Under the pieces are notes generated by a model. That model was not told the origin of the DNA and ran no database searches. It saw only the letters and a list, made by a program, of their open reading frames with translations. Positions 25,203 through 33,390 of a DNA stretch of 64,000 nucleotides are shown piece after piece. The DNA is from Chloroflexota bacterium. GTDB taxonomy: Bacteria; Chloroflexota; Dormibacteria; Dormibacterales; Dormibacteraceae. The DNA lies in assembly GCA_005883575.1 (NCBI GenBank), contig VBFH01000030.1, positions 62,001 to 126,000 on the forward strand. Direction: 5' to 3'. A program made the translations under genes and the position numbers. Each line of letters starts with the position of its first letter. The stretch's first letter is position 1.

Positions 25203-25441
25203 CAGGGTGTCACTCCATTGTTGTAGATCGTCCGCTTGGCGGCTTCGCCGAGCAGGTAGTCGGTGCCGCCGATGAAGATCCCGAGCAACACCACCGTGAA
25301 GATCACTACCAGCGTGTAGCGGTAGAGCTCGCCGGCGGTGGGCCAGACGACCTTGCGCAGCTCGTCGTATACGTCGCGCAGAAACTGGCCGATTCCCGCC
25401 TGGGATCTGGGCTCGTCGCGCTTGCGTGCCGTTACTGCCAT
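25202..25441 (-). CDS. secE: Preprotein translocase subunit SecE
   Basis: This 79-residue small SecE has an amphipathic FLRDVYDELRKVVWPTAGELYRYT segment before a single transmembrane helix (about residues 43-62), the minimal form found in many bacteria. It clamps SecY in the translocon. It lies 7 bp after rpmG and overlaps nusG by one base. Confidence 0.95.
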   Translation of the reverse strand: MAVTARKRDEPRSQAGIGQFLRDVYDELRKVVWPTAGELYRYTLVVIFTVVLLGIFIGGTDYLLGEAAKRTIYNNGVTP

Positions 25442-25448
25442 CAGTTGG

Positions 25449-25598
25449 TTACTTTGTCTCCTTGTGGGCGGTGTGCTTGTGGCACCACTTGCAGTACTTG
25501 CTCAGCTCGATCCGGTCAGGATCGTTCTTCTTGTTCTTGACGGTGGTGTAGTTGCGCCTTTTGCAGACGCCGCAGGCGAGGGTGATGATGTCTTCCAT
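25449..25598 (-). CDS. rpmG: 50S ribosomal protein L33, zinc-ribbon form
   Basis: This 49-residue protein begins [19 protein letters not shown] and continues with [16 protein letters not shown]. The two CxxC pairs (ACGVC and YCKWC) make it the zinc-binding (C+) form of L33. It is the first gene of the secE-nusG-rplK-rplA run, as in many Gram-positive-type genomes. The TAA stop lies 8 bases upstream of the secE start. Confidence 0.93.
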   Translation of the reverse strand: MEDIITLACGVCKRRNYTTVKNKKNDPDRIELSKYCKWCHKHTAHKETK

Positions 25599-25625
25599 GC
25601 TTGGCTCTTGGGTTGGGGGAGAAAG

Positions 25626-25648
25626 AAAAAAGCCTAGGTTTCCTAGGC
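25626..25648 (-). terminator. Intrinsic-terminator-like hairpin in the rpmG leader
   Basis: On the minus strand GCCTAGG, loop AAA, CCTAGGC is followed by six T, then CTTTC, ending about 28 bases before the rpmG ATG. There is no minus-strand gene upstream for 2.3 kb, so it looks more like an attenuator of the ribosomal operon than the end of another transcript. Confidence 0.6.
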
Positions 25649-25750
25649 CTTGTCAATACTAGCAGACGATCTGCGCCACCCATCGACCAAGCGCCTCAAA
25701 AGGGCTATATGGCGGATCAACCCTGCCTCCGTCACCAAGGAGAAGAAGCG

Positions 25751-26227
25751 ATGCTGGGTTTCAGACGTGTTCTGACCGCTTTTCCCGTCTCTTCGGCGCT
25801 CATTCTCGGCGGGTCGGTGGCCGCCTCCGCGGCCGGCAATCCCGGTCGTACGCCCAATCCGTCCGGGGGACCTCTGGACATCAACTGCGGTGGCATCCCT
25901 GCGGTCGCCTCGATAACGTTCAATAAGGAATTCGCGAAGACGTACACCCTCGCCGACGGCACCGTGAAGGTGATGATTGAAGGGCGCCAGCTCGTCACCG
26001 TCACCGGCAACGGGAAGGTCCTCAGCTTCAACTCCAGCGGGCCTTGTGCGATCTACTTCCGGCCAGACGGGTCAGTGACCGTGGTCGTCGAAGGTCACAC
26101 CTTCTACATCGCCCCCACCCTCGATGGCATCTGGCTGTACAAGGGCAAGGTCGTGGCCGACGGCGTGACCGGGCTGATAACAAGCCACGACGGCCACGTC
26201 ACGGACATTTGCGCGCTGTTGAGTTAG
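25751..26227 (+). CDS. Small secreted protein of unknown function
   Basis: This 158-residue protein has ATG at 25751 preceded by AAGGAG at 8 bases. A Sec signal peptide (LGFRRVLTAF, then a hydrophobic stretch) ends near ASAAG, at about residues 25-28. The mature part is rich in beta-prone hydrophobic/polar alternation and has three cysteines (NCGG, GPCAIYF and DICALLS), which could form one disulfide. There is no membrane helix after the signal and no catalytic motif I recognise. It stands alone between the ribosomal leader and the dehydrogenase gene. Confidence 0.7.
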   Translation: MLGFRRVLTAFPVSSALILGGSVAASAAGNPGRTPNPSGGPLDINCGGIPAVASITFNKEFAKTYTLADGTVKVMIEGRQLVTVTGNGKVLSFNSSGPCAIYFRPDGSVTVVVEGHTFYIAPTLDGIWLYKGKVVADGVTGLITSHDGHVTDICALLS

Positions 26228-26264
26228 AAGGCCTGCTGGCCCGGTCCCTTGCGGATCGGGCCAT

Positions 26265-27365
26265 ATGATTCGGTCGATGCCTGGGACGGCGTTCGCCGTG
26301 CTGCACGGCGACCAGACCGGCGAGGAGCTCCTGAAGGAGGCGCTGCGCATCCTCGAGCCCGGAGTGCTTGGGGTGAACGTCGAGACTCGCGATTTCGACC
26401 TCTCGCTCGACGAGCGTAGGCGCACCCGCAACCAGTGCGTGCTCGACGCGGCGTCGGCGCTGCGCGAGCTCGGGTTTGGGATCAAGGCGGCCACGATTAC
26501 GCCGGAGGGGTCGGGCGACGTGGGCAGCCCAAACGCGATCCTGCGCAAGCAGATCGACGGCCGCGTGATCGTCCGGACCGGGCGGCGCATCCCAGGCGTG
26601 CGGCCGCTCGCCGGGGTGCACGCCCCCATCTCCGTGATCCGGATGGCGGTCGATGACGCGTACGGCGCCAGGGAATGGCGCGAGGGCCACGATCTCGACG
26701 AGTGGGCCTACCGGACCGAGAAGATCAGCCGTCGCACGTGCCGCATCGTGGCCGACTACGCGTTCCACCACGCGCGCCGGATCGAAGCCCGGGTCTTCGG
26801 GGGTCCCAAGTTCACGGTCAGCCCTGTCTACGAGGGGATGTTCAAGGAGGAGCTCGACGCGGCGTCGAAGCGGCACCCGGGGGTTCGCTATGAGCCGCAC
26901 CTCATCGACGCCACCTACGCCCTTCTCCTGGCCACCACCGGTGAGGCGTTGGTGATCCCGGCCCTGAATCGGGATGGCGACACTCTCTCCGACCTCGTCA
27001 TGCAGATGTTCGGCACGATCGCCGGCGCCGAATCGACGCTTCTGGCCTTTGACGACGCCGGCGCCGTCACTGTGGCCATGACCGAGGCGCCCCACGGCAC
27101 CGCACCCGCCCTCGAGGGCAAGAACGTGGCCAACTCGATGGCCATGATCATGGCCGTGGCCTCGCTTCTCGGCTACATGAAGGGCGAGGACGCCCGCCGC
27201 GCGTCGCGCGCGATCTACGAGGGTGCGCTCGAGGCGGTGTCGGATGGCGTGCGGACAGCGGATCTGGGGGGGCAGGCTTCGACCTCTGACTTCACGGCTG
27301 AGGTCGTCCGCCGAGTCAAGACGAAAGTCGACGTGTGGAGCGCGCTCGCCGACATCGAACGTTGA
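26265..27365 (+). CDS. Isocitrate/isopropylmalate dehydrogenase-family enzyme, divergent
   Basis: This 366-residue protein has the beta-decarboxylating dehydrogenase fold. It shows ILRKQIDGRVIVRTGRRIPG (aligned to the ELDLYANVRP segment), DAYGAREW, the metal-binding NRDGDTLSDL (replacing NLNGDYISD), the cofactor loop EAPHGTAPALEGKNVANS (typical form EATHGTAPKYAGK), and a C-terminal MIMAVASLLGYM. The N-terminus reads LHGDQTGEELLKEAL instead of the usual GDGIGPEV, so it is an outlying member. Substrate and NAD/NADP preference are not assigned. An SGNH hydrolase gene starts within its stop codon. Confidence 0.75.
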   Translation: MIRSMPGTAFAVLHGDQTGEELLKEALRILEPGVLGVNVETRDFDLSLDERRRTRNQCVLDAASALRELGFGIKAATITPEGSGDVGSPNAILRKQIDGRVIVRTGRRIPGVRPLAGVHAPISVIRMAVDDAYGAREWREGHDLDEWAYRTEKISRRTCRIVADYAFHHARRIEARVFGGPKFTVSPVYEGMFKEELDAASKRHPGVRYEPHLIDATYALLLATTGEALVIPALNRDGDTLSDLVMQMFGTIAGAESTLLAFDDAGAVTVAMTEAPHGTAPALEGKNVANSMAMIMAVASLLGYMKGEDARRASRAIYEGALEAVSDGVRTADLGGQASTSDFTAEVVRRVKTKVDVWSALADIER

Positions 27366-27925
27366 AATACCTTGCGCTCGGCGACTCGTACACGATCGGC
27401 ACAGGCGCCTCCGACCAATCGCACAGCTGGCCGGCGATCATCGCCGGGAAGCTGAACGCCCAGCTGACCAATCCGGCGGTCAACGGGTACACCACGCTCG
27501 ATCTGATCAGGCACGAGCTGCCCCTCCTGGAGGAGTTGAAGCCTGACCTCGTGACCATCCTGATCGGGGTCAACGACCTGGTCCAGGGACGGACTCCCGA
27601 TGAGTACCGGCGGTCCCTGATCACGATCTACGGCGAGCTTTCGGGGCTGCGCGTGGGCGCCATCTCCATCCCGACCTGGTCGTATGTCCCGGCGGCATCA
27701 GACTTCGGCGGCGCCGATCGCGTTGACCGGCTGACGAAAGTCTTCAACGCCGTGGCAAGAGAGGAAGCCCTTGCACGCGGATTTGCCTGGGTCGACATCG
27801 GACCGGTCAGCGTTTCGCGCATCGGGACCGGAGGCTGGATCGCTTCCGACCGGCTCCACCCCGGAGACGCGCAGTACGCGGCCTGGGCCGAGGTCATCCT
27901 GCCGCCACTACGCGACCTCGTTTAG
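27362..27925 (+). CDS. SGNH/GDSL-family hydrolase
   Basis: This 187-residue esterase/lipase-like protein opens LKYLALGDSYTIGTGA (block I with the catalytic Ser), has an oxyanion Gly in block II, GVNDLVQG (block III), and SDRLHP near the end (block V Asp and His). The start is a TTG at 27362 that overlaps the dehydrogenase TGA as TTGA; an upstream in-frame ATG at 27335 lies inside the dehydrogenase C-terminus and is less likely. No signal peptide is seen, so it is predicted to be cytoplasmic. It may hydrolyse an acyl or acetyl ester; the coupling suggests a shared small-molecule pathway with its neighbour. Confidence 0.85.
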   Translation: MKYLALGDSYTIGTGASDQSHSWPAIIAGKLNAQLTNPAVNGYTTLDLIRHELPLLEELKPDLVTILIGVNDLVQGRTPDEYRRSLITIYGELSGLRVGAISIPTWSYVPAASDFGGADRVDRLTKVFNAVAREEALARGFAWVDIGPVSVSRIGTGGWIASDRLHPGDAQYAAWAEVILPPLRDLV

Positions 27926-27946
27926 CCGCGGCGAGCTCCGTCCGGC

Positions 27947-28681
27947 CTAAACCGTGATCCTCTTGAACGACTCCGCGTACTGATAGCCCCCGCGCTTCCC
28001 CACGTCCCGGTGCCGCCTGCGCATGAACTTCTCGAAGTCCCATTCCCGGCCCGGTTTTGAGACCTGGCTCTTGTGCTTGCGCAGCGCCTCGATCTTGCGG
28101 TCGAGAGTGGGCGTGATGTCGACCAGGTAGTCGCCCAGCGTCCAGAAGGGGATCCAGACCTCTTTCACCTCGTGCGGTTTGAACCCCTGCTTCAGCAGTG
28201 AGCGAAATGCGCGCGGGTTGCGCGAGTCGGGGTACACGGCCGCCATCGTCGCCTCGCCCACCGCCAGGTGGTCGGGGTGGGAGCCGCCCATCGGCGCATC
28301 GAGCACCCGCCCGGGGATATGCGTGATCACCAGCTCAGGCTTGTACTTGCGGATCTGGCGGACGATGTCGCGCCGGAGATTCAGATCGGGCGACAGGTGG
28401 CCGTCCCTATAGCCGAGAAACTCCACGCGCTTGACGCCGAGAACCTTCGCCGCCGCCCGCTGCTCCTTGGCGCGGATGGCGACCAGCTCGGAGTCCTTCT
28501 GGGCCGGATCCTCGCCACCCTGCCGGCCGTCGGTGACGATGACGTAGGTGACCTCAGCCCCGCTGTCCGCCAGCCGCGCGATCGAGCCCCCGGCGCCGAA
28601 GTCGGGGTCGTCGGGGTGGGCTGAGACTACCATCACCCTTTGAAATTTCGGCAGCCTGCCGTTGCTGCGCGCCGTCGCCAT
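27947..28681 (-). CDS. PIG-L (LmbE-like) deacetylase
   Basis: This 244-residue zinc-dependent N-acetylglucosaminyl deacetylase-family protein has MVVSAHPDDPDFGAGG (metal-binding HPDD) and GGSHPDHLAVGEATMAAV, with the third metal ligand in HPDH. The family includes MshB, BshB and LmbE, which remove acetyl or acyl groups from sugar conjugates. It lies 18 bp downstream of the five-repeat protein gene at the end of the long minus-strand run. The substrate is unknown; a role in thiol (mycothiol/bacillithiol-like) metabolism is possible but is not indicated by its neighbours. Confidence 0.87.
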   Translation of the reverse strand: MATARSNGRLPKFQRVMVVSAHPDDPDFGAGGSIARLADSGAEVTYVIVTDGRQGGEDPAQKDSELVAIRAKEQRAAAKVLGVKRVEFLGYRDGHLSPDLNLRRDIVRQIRKYKPELVITHIPGRVLDAPMGGSHPDHLAVGEATMAAVYPDSRNPRAFRSLLKQGFKPHEVKEVWIPFWTLGDYLVDITPTLDRKIEALRKHKSQVSKPGREWDFEKFMRRRHRDVGKRGGYQYAESFKRITV

Positions 28682-28699
28682 GCCAAAAAAGGTTAGTGA

Positions 28700-30550
28700 C
28701 TAGCGACGCGCCCGTGCAGGCGCGCTGAGCGAGGACAGGGGGATCGCCGGCTGGATCGGCTCCCACAACGCCTCCAGCTGCTGAGCCGTCAGGCGCGTGC
28801 GCACGGCTATCACCCGACCACCGAACGCCGCCGTCTTCACCGCCGCCCATCCCCCGCCGGCCGCCAGGCGCATCGGCACCGTCACGACCGCGGCCAGGGC
28901 GGCCGCCTCCTCACCCGGCCGCGCGCCGCCGTCGGCCACGGCGCGGGAGAGCACGCTGGACAGCTCGTCGTCCAGCTGCCAGGCACGCGCCAGCGTGGCG
29001 CACTGGCTGGCACCGAGGCGGCCTACCGCGGTCACGTAGCGCGAAACCATAGCGCCCAACGAGCGCGGGTTCGTCACGGGTATGGCTGAGGCGAAAGGCG
29101 CGTACGACGCCGCGAACTTGATGGGCGTCAGCTGCTGGCGGTGGACCAGCGCAGACACCGCGTGCCATGTGGCCACGGCCTCGTCGTCTGAGCGCCCGCC
29201 GAAGAAGTCGATCAGCGCCGTACCCGCGACGACCAGCGGAGCCACCGCTTCCACGTTCGCCTCGGGCGCGGCGGCGGCCACGCGCTCCCAGTCGGACCTG
29301 TCAAGCGTCGCGACCTTGTGCGCGAACCCCCCACCGTTGAGCGCCTCGAAAGCAATCGACGGCTCGAACGGCGTCATCGCCAGGCGTACCTGGTCTGGGT
29401 TCACGCCTCCTTGCGCCTCGACCGCGAAGCCCGCACGCTCCACGGCCGCGAACGCGCGGCACCGCGTGTACGTGTCGAGATCGCGGGTGGCTTGGAGCGC
29501 GATCAGGATCGAGCGCACCACGCCCGCCGGCTCGACCGTCCCTTCGCGCGTGACGCTCGCTACCAGCTTGCGCCGGTCGAGCACCCGCAGCCACTGGATC
29601 GGAGACAGCTCGGCCAGCCCTTTGATGAAGGCGGCCACCTCCGCGTGGTTTGGCCCGTATAGGGCCGCGACCTTCACCCCCGAGGGTGCCGGCGCTCGGC
29701 TTCGCGGCGGCCTGGTGATCGTCTTGATGGCGTTGGCGACGGTGTGGACGACGTCGGTCCGCGGCGCGGGCTCGACCTGACTCAGCGACGCCAGCGGAAT
29801 GGCCGGCTCAAGGGGCGCCCACAGCTGCGCCGCCTCATCCGGCGTGAGCTCGCCCAGCGCGGCAAGCACCCTCCCACCGTGGACCGCGGTTCGGACCGCC
29901 GCCCACCCCTCGTCGCCAACGAGATGGTGCGGGATGACCGAGAGCGCGGCCACCGCCACGGTCTCCTCGCTTGTGCCGTGCCGGCGCTTGGCGACGGCCT
30001 GAAGGAGGGCGCGCGACGCTGCCGGTTCGATGCGCCAGCGCCTGGCCAGGTCGGCCAGCTGCTCCCTGCTCAGATCTTCGAGCAGGGCGAGGAAGCGCCG
30101 CGTCTTCGGATCTAGGACGTCTGCGCCGGAAGGCGGAATCATCGCCGCAAACGGCGCGTAGTGAACGGCGAACTTCAGGGCCGGGAGATGCGAGCGCATG
30201 ATGAGCGCGGTCATGGCCTGCCACGCCGTGACCTGCTTCTCGTCGCCCTTCTTGACCAGCGTGTCGAAAAGCACCTCGCCTGCGCGGGCCATCGGCTCGG
30301 AGATGCGGCCGTCGCTGCTCCTGATCGCCGCCTGGATGGAACGGGCGGAGTCGCTGCCGCCGGTTGGGTCCTTGCTCACCGAGCCGACGAGCCGGCGCGT
30401 CGTCTGCACCTGGCGCCATTGCCACGGAGTCAGCTGCCCCACGGCGGCGATGAACGCCTCGACCTCCGCGGTATGCGGGCCGAAGCGATGCGAGGCGACA
30501 TCGTTGGCCCTCTGGATGCGGCCGAGCAGACCATGGGAGGCGGGAGCCAC
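28700..30550 (-). CDS. Five-repeat helical protein of unknown function
   Basis: This 616-residue protein, from GTG at 30550, consists of five divergent copies of a roughly 85-110 residue unit at about residues 28-140, 150-256, 303-404, 409-492 and 500-608. Each unit begins with a helix of the AEVAAFIKGLAEL type, has a W/A-A motif in the middle (AWQAM, GWAAV, AFAAV, TWHAV, GWAAV), and ends in YAPFAAMIP, LEPAIPL, FEPSIAF, YAPFASAIP or IQPAIPL. Units 1-2 and 4-5 resemble each other most, which suggests nested duplication. No signal peptide or transmembrane helix is clear. It follows pyk by 41 bp and precedes the PIG-L gene. I do not recognise the family. Confidence 0.7.
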   Translation of the reverse strand: MAPASHGLLGRIQRANDVASHRFGPHTAEVEAFIAAVGQLTPWQWRQVQTTRRLVGSVSKDPTGGSDSARSIQAAIRSSDGRISEPMARAGEVLFDTLVKKGDEKQVTAWQAMTALIMRSHLPALKFAVHYAPFAAMIPPSGADVLDPKTRRFLALLEDLSREQLADLARRWRIEPAASRALLQAVAKRRHGTSEETVAVAALSVIPHHLVGDEGWAAVRTAVHGGRVLAALGELTPDEAAQLWAPLEPAIPLASLSQVEPAPRTDVVHTVANAIKTITRPPRSRAPAPSGVKVAALYGPNHAEVAAFIKGLAELSPIQWLRVLDRRKLVASVTREGTVEPAGVVRSILIALQATRDLDTYTRCRAFAAVERAGFAVEAQGGVNPDQVRLAMTPFEPSIAFEALNGGGFAHKVATLDRSDWERVAAAAPEANVEAVAPLVVAGTALIDFFGGRSDDEAVATWHAVSALVHRQQLTPIKFAASYAPFASAIPVTNPRSLGAMVSRYVTAVGRLGASQCATLARAWQLDDELSSVLSRAVADGGARPGEEAAALAAVVTVPMRLAAGGGWAAVKTAAFGGRVIAVRTRLTAQQLEALWEPIQPAIPLSSLSAPARARR

Positions 30551-30591
30551 GGCCCCTATTCTCAGGGCAGAGCCCGCAGGCTTATGCCGGC

Positions 30592-32031
30592 TTAAACGGT
30601 CTCGACTTTGAGCAAGTTGGTCTGGCCGGGGCGACCCACGGGGACGCCCGCCACGACCACCACTCGATCGCCCTCCCGCACCATGCCGCTCTCCAGGGCG
30701 GCCGCTGTCGCGTTCGAGATCATCTGGTCCGTGTCGGTGCCCGGCCTGACCAGGAGAGGGATCACGCCGGAGTAGAGGGCGGTCCGCCGCAGGACCTCCT
30801 CGTGCGGACTCGCCGCGATCACGGGCATGGGCGGGCGCGCCTTGCTGCATCGGAGCGCCGTGGTGCCGGACTCGGTGAAGGCGATGATGACCTTTGCCTG
30901 CAGTTCGGTCGCGGTCGACGCCGCGGCGTGGGCGATCGCGCTCCCCACCTGCCCCGGCTCCCGCCAGAACTGCCGGGCGCGCTCGAAGTCGGGGTGCTTT
31001 TGGGCCGCGATGCAGATCCGGGCCATCGCGCGGACGGCCTCGATTGGGTGGGCCCCGATCGACGTCTCCTGGGACAGCATCACCGCGTCGGTGCCGTCCC
31101 AGATCGCATTGGCGACGTCCGAGGCCTCGGCGCGCGTGGGCCGGTTGGACGTGACCATCGATTCCAGCATCTCGGTCGCGGTGATCACAGGCACGCCGGC
31201 ACGGTTGGCGCGGTCGATCACGTCCTTCTGCACCGCCGGCAGGTCCCCCAGCTTGAGCTCGACCCCAAGGTCGCCGCGGGCGACCATGACCGCATCGGCC
31301 ACCTCGAGGATCTTGCTGAGGTTGCGGATGGCCTCGAGCTTCTCCAGCTTGGCGATGACAGGAATGGTTCGGTTGAGCCCGGTGATGTGCTGCTGGCACA
31401 TGAGCACGTCTTCTGGTCGGCGGACGAATGAGAGGGCGATGTAGTCGACCCCGAGGTCGACTGCGAGCTTCAGGTCCTGTATGTCCTTCTCGGTCAGCGC
31501 GGGAAGAGGCAGCGGGCGGCCGGGAACGCTGATGCCCTTGCGCTCGCCGAGCAGCCCGCCGCGGACGACCGATGCTTCGGCACGGCCGTCGTTGACGGCG
31601 CGAACCGCAAGCTCGATCCGCCCGTCATCCAGGAGGACGCGATCGCCGACGCGAAGTGCATGCACCAGCTCCGCGTGGCTGACCTCGATCCTGTCCTCCC
31701 CATCTGTGGGGAGGTGGCCCGAAGGGCCCGGGGGGAGGGAGGCAACCAGAACGACGGACCGTCCGCGCACGAGGCGCTGAAAGGTCCCTTCGACCGGTCC
31801 CGTCCGGATCTTCGGTCCCTGAAGGTCTCCCAGCAGCGCCACCGGACGCCCCACAGCCTCCGCCGCCTCGCGGACGTTCGCGGCCGCCTCGCGATGCGCA
31901 TTCGCGTCGCCATGCGAGAAGTTCAGCCGCGCCACGTCCATTCCGGCCTGGATCATCGACCGCAGGACCTGAGGCGACGAGCTGGACGGTCCGATCGTGC
32001 AGACGATGCGGGTCCGCCTGATTGGTGTCAC
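30592..32031 (-). CDS. pyk: Pyruvate kinase
   Basis: This 479-residue enzyme transfers phosphate from phosphoenolpyruvate to ADP, the last step of glycolysis. It has RIVCTIGPSS at the N-terminus, MDVARLNFSHG, KIRTG, the active-site VIAKLEKLEAIRNL segment (Lys and Glu of the metal site), MVARGDLGVEL, and a C-terminal regulatory domain beginning near ITATEMLESM. GTG at 32031 overlaps the stop of the yacP-like gene by four bases. It stands in the same transcription direction as the rlmB-yacP pair. Confidence 0.96.
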   Translation of the reverse strand: MTPIRRTRIVCTIGPSSSSPQVLRSMIQAGMDVARLNFSHGDANAHREAAANVREAAEAVGRPVALLGDLQGPKIRTGPVEGTFQRLVRGRSVVLVASLPPGPSGHLPTDGEDRIEVSHAELVHALRVGDRVLLDDGRIELAVRAVNDGRAEASVVRGGLLGERKGISVPGRPLPLPALTEKDIQDLKLAVDLGVDYIALSFVRRPEDVLMCQQHITGLNRTIPVIAKLEKLEAIRNLSKILEVADAVMVARGDLGVELKLGDLPAVQKDVIDRANRAGVPVITATEMLESMVTSNRPTRAEASDVANAIWDGTDAVMLSQETSIGAHPIEAVRAMARICIAAQKHPDFERARQFWREPGQVGSAIAHAAASTATELQAKVIIAFTESGTTALRCSKARPPMPVIAASPHEEVLRRTALYSGVIPLLVRPGTDTDQMISNATAAALESGMVREGDRVVVVAGVPVGRPGQTNLLKVETV

Positions 32032-32465
32032 TGGTAGCGCCTTACTCGGCGGCTCATCTCCTGCTCGGCGTCGATGACGCGCCGCTCGAGCTCAAGCGAG
32101 CTGATCACCGCTCCTCCCATCCCGCGGACGACGTCGCGCTGAAACCTGTCCGAGGTCGCGACTGTGATCACGTCGCCCGACTCGCCGGCCCGGTAGGCCA
32201 GGCGTTCGATGGAGTGGTCTGCGGAATGGCCTTTGCGCGTAAAGACGACGCGCACGCCGTCCACGATCTCCTCAGAGTTGGACATGGCCTCGGAGTGGTG
32301 TGCGTCGAACACCACCGTCACCTCTTCCCCGCTGACCATGCCTAGGACCGAGAGCCGCCTGATCAGCTCGTCACGTGCGGCCTCCAATGACGCCGTAGTG
32401 AGCAGCCGCTTCAGCGACTGCCACGCGTGGACCACGTTGTAGCCGTCGACGATGAGCCTCTGCAC
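32028..32465 (-). CDS. YacP-type NYN-domain RNase
   Basis: This 145-residue protein has LIVDGYNVVHAWQSL at the N-terminus with the acidic residue of the NYN/PIN-like site, and later VTVVFDAHHSE and TVATSDRFQRD. The family (YacP/Rae1) is a ribosome-associated or mRNA-cleaving endonuclease in Firmicutes. The rlmB-yacP neighbourhood matches the Bacillus order. Its GTG start at 32465 comes after a 204-bp gap from rlmB, which is unusual in this tightly packed run. Confidence 0.85.
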   Translation of the reverse strand: MQRLIVDGYNVVHAWQSLKRLLTTASLEAARDELIRRLSVLGMVSGEEVTVVFDAHHSEAMSNSEEIVDGVRVVFTRKGHSADHSIERLAYRAGESGDVITVATSDRFQRDVVRGMGGAVISSLELERRVIDAEQEMSRRVRRYQ

Positions 32466-32669
32466 TAGAGTGTCCCGCGCCCGCAGGTCCTTGCATCTTC
32501 GCGTCCTCGACTGCAGGGCGCCTTCGGCGCTGAAGGCTGCGTCAAGGGGCCCGGCGCTGCGTCGTCACGCATCTAGCGATGCGCTCCTGGCCGCGCCACC
32601 CTTTCCTTGCCTTCGGCCGCCGATGACGCGAATCTGCGTCGGAACTCGGGCGCCTGACACTCAACCAGT
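32466..32669. other. 204-bp gap between rlmB and the yacP-like gene
   Basis: GC-rich spacer inside an otherwise overlapping gene run. It contains CGCATC-TAGC-GATGCG at about 32568-32583 (6-bp perfect stem) and GCGCC-TTC-GGCGC at about 32520-32532. I see no tRNA, no coding frame with family features and no U-tract terminator. It may hold a promoter or a structured leader for the yacP-pyk pair. Confidence 0.45.
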
Positions 32670-33389
32670 TTATGGGCGGGTCTCTGTAGAGACGGCTCTC
32701 TGACGCATCACCTCATACAGGAGCGCGGCGGCTGCAGCGGAGGCGTTGAGGCTCGCGAGGCGTCCGGCCATGGGCAGCCGCACGCGCGCATCGCAGCGCT
32801 CTTTGACCAATCGATGCACACCGGACCCCTCGCTGCCCACGACGACGCATACGTGCTGAGTGAAGTCGAACTCCCACGCCTTTAGGTCGCCGCGCGGGTC
32901 GAGCGCTACGCACCAGATCCCGGCGCGCTTCACCTCGACGATCGCGGAAGGCAGTCCCGAGACCCGTGCGATCGGCAGAAGCTCGCTCGCGCCCGAGCTC
33001 GCTTTCATCGCGACGGCGGACAGAGGCGCGCTCCGATGCTCAGGGACGATGGCGCCGCCGGCGCCGGCCACCTCGGCGCTGCGCAAGATCGCGCCGAGGT
33101 TTTGTGGATCCATGATCGAGTCGAGGGCGACCAGGAGTGAGGGGCGCGTGTCGAGGAGCTGGTTGAGAGTCCATTCGCGGCGTGGTTTGAGCTCCGCAGC
33201 GACGCCCTGGTTGACGCCGGGCGCCATCGCGTCCAGCCGGGGCGCCGGCACCACCTCAACTCGAGTGAGCCTGGCCAATTCCTCGAGGCGTGGGTCATGG
33301 CCGAGCCCCGTGGCCTGGTACACCTTGACCACGCGACCTGCGCGCGCCGCCTCCAGCACCGCGTTGCGGCCGTGGATGAGCTGCCTCAA
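32670..33389 (-). CDS. rlmB: 23S rRNA 2'-O-methyltransferase, RlmB/TrmH family
   Basis: This 239-residue SpoU methyltransferase transfers a methyl group to a ribose in 23S rRNA. The N-terminal substrate-binding domain starts LRQLIHGRNAVLEA. The SPOUT knot has SLLVALDSIMDPQNLGAILRSAEVAG, VVVGSEGSGVHRLVKE (motif 2) and LNASAAAAALLYEVMRQ (motif 3). The start is TTG at 33389, one base after the cysS stop; longer upstream frames would lie inside cysS. The length matches E. coli RlmB (243). Confidence 0.9.
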   Translation of the reverse strand: MRQLIHGRNAVLEAARAGRVVKVYQATGLGHDPRLEELARLTRVEVVPAPRLDAMAPGVNQGVAAELKPRREWTLNQLLDTRPSLLVALDSIMDPQNLGAILRSAEVAGAGGAIVPEHRSAPLSAVAMKASSGASELLPIARVSGLPSAIVEVKRAGIWCVALDPRGDLKAWEFDFTQHVCVVVGSEGSGVHRLVKERCDARVRLPMAGRLASLNASAAAAALLYEVMRQRAVSTETRP

Positions 33390-33390
33390 A

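Noticed and set aside
30551-31399. Upstream extension of the five-repeat protein frame to 31399
   Set aside because: These codons lie inside pyk on the same strand and give Arg/His/Pro-rich sequence with no repeat signature; the real protein starts at GTG 30550.
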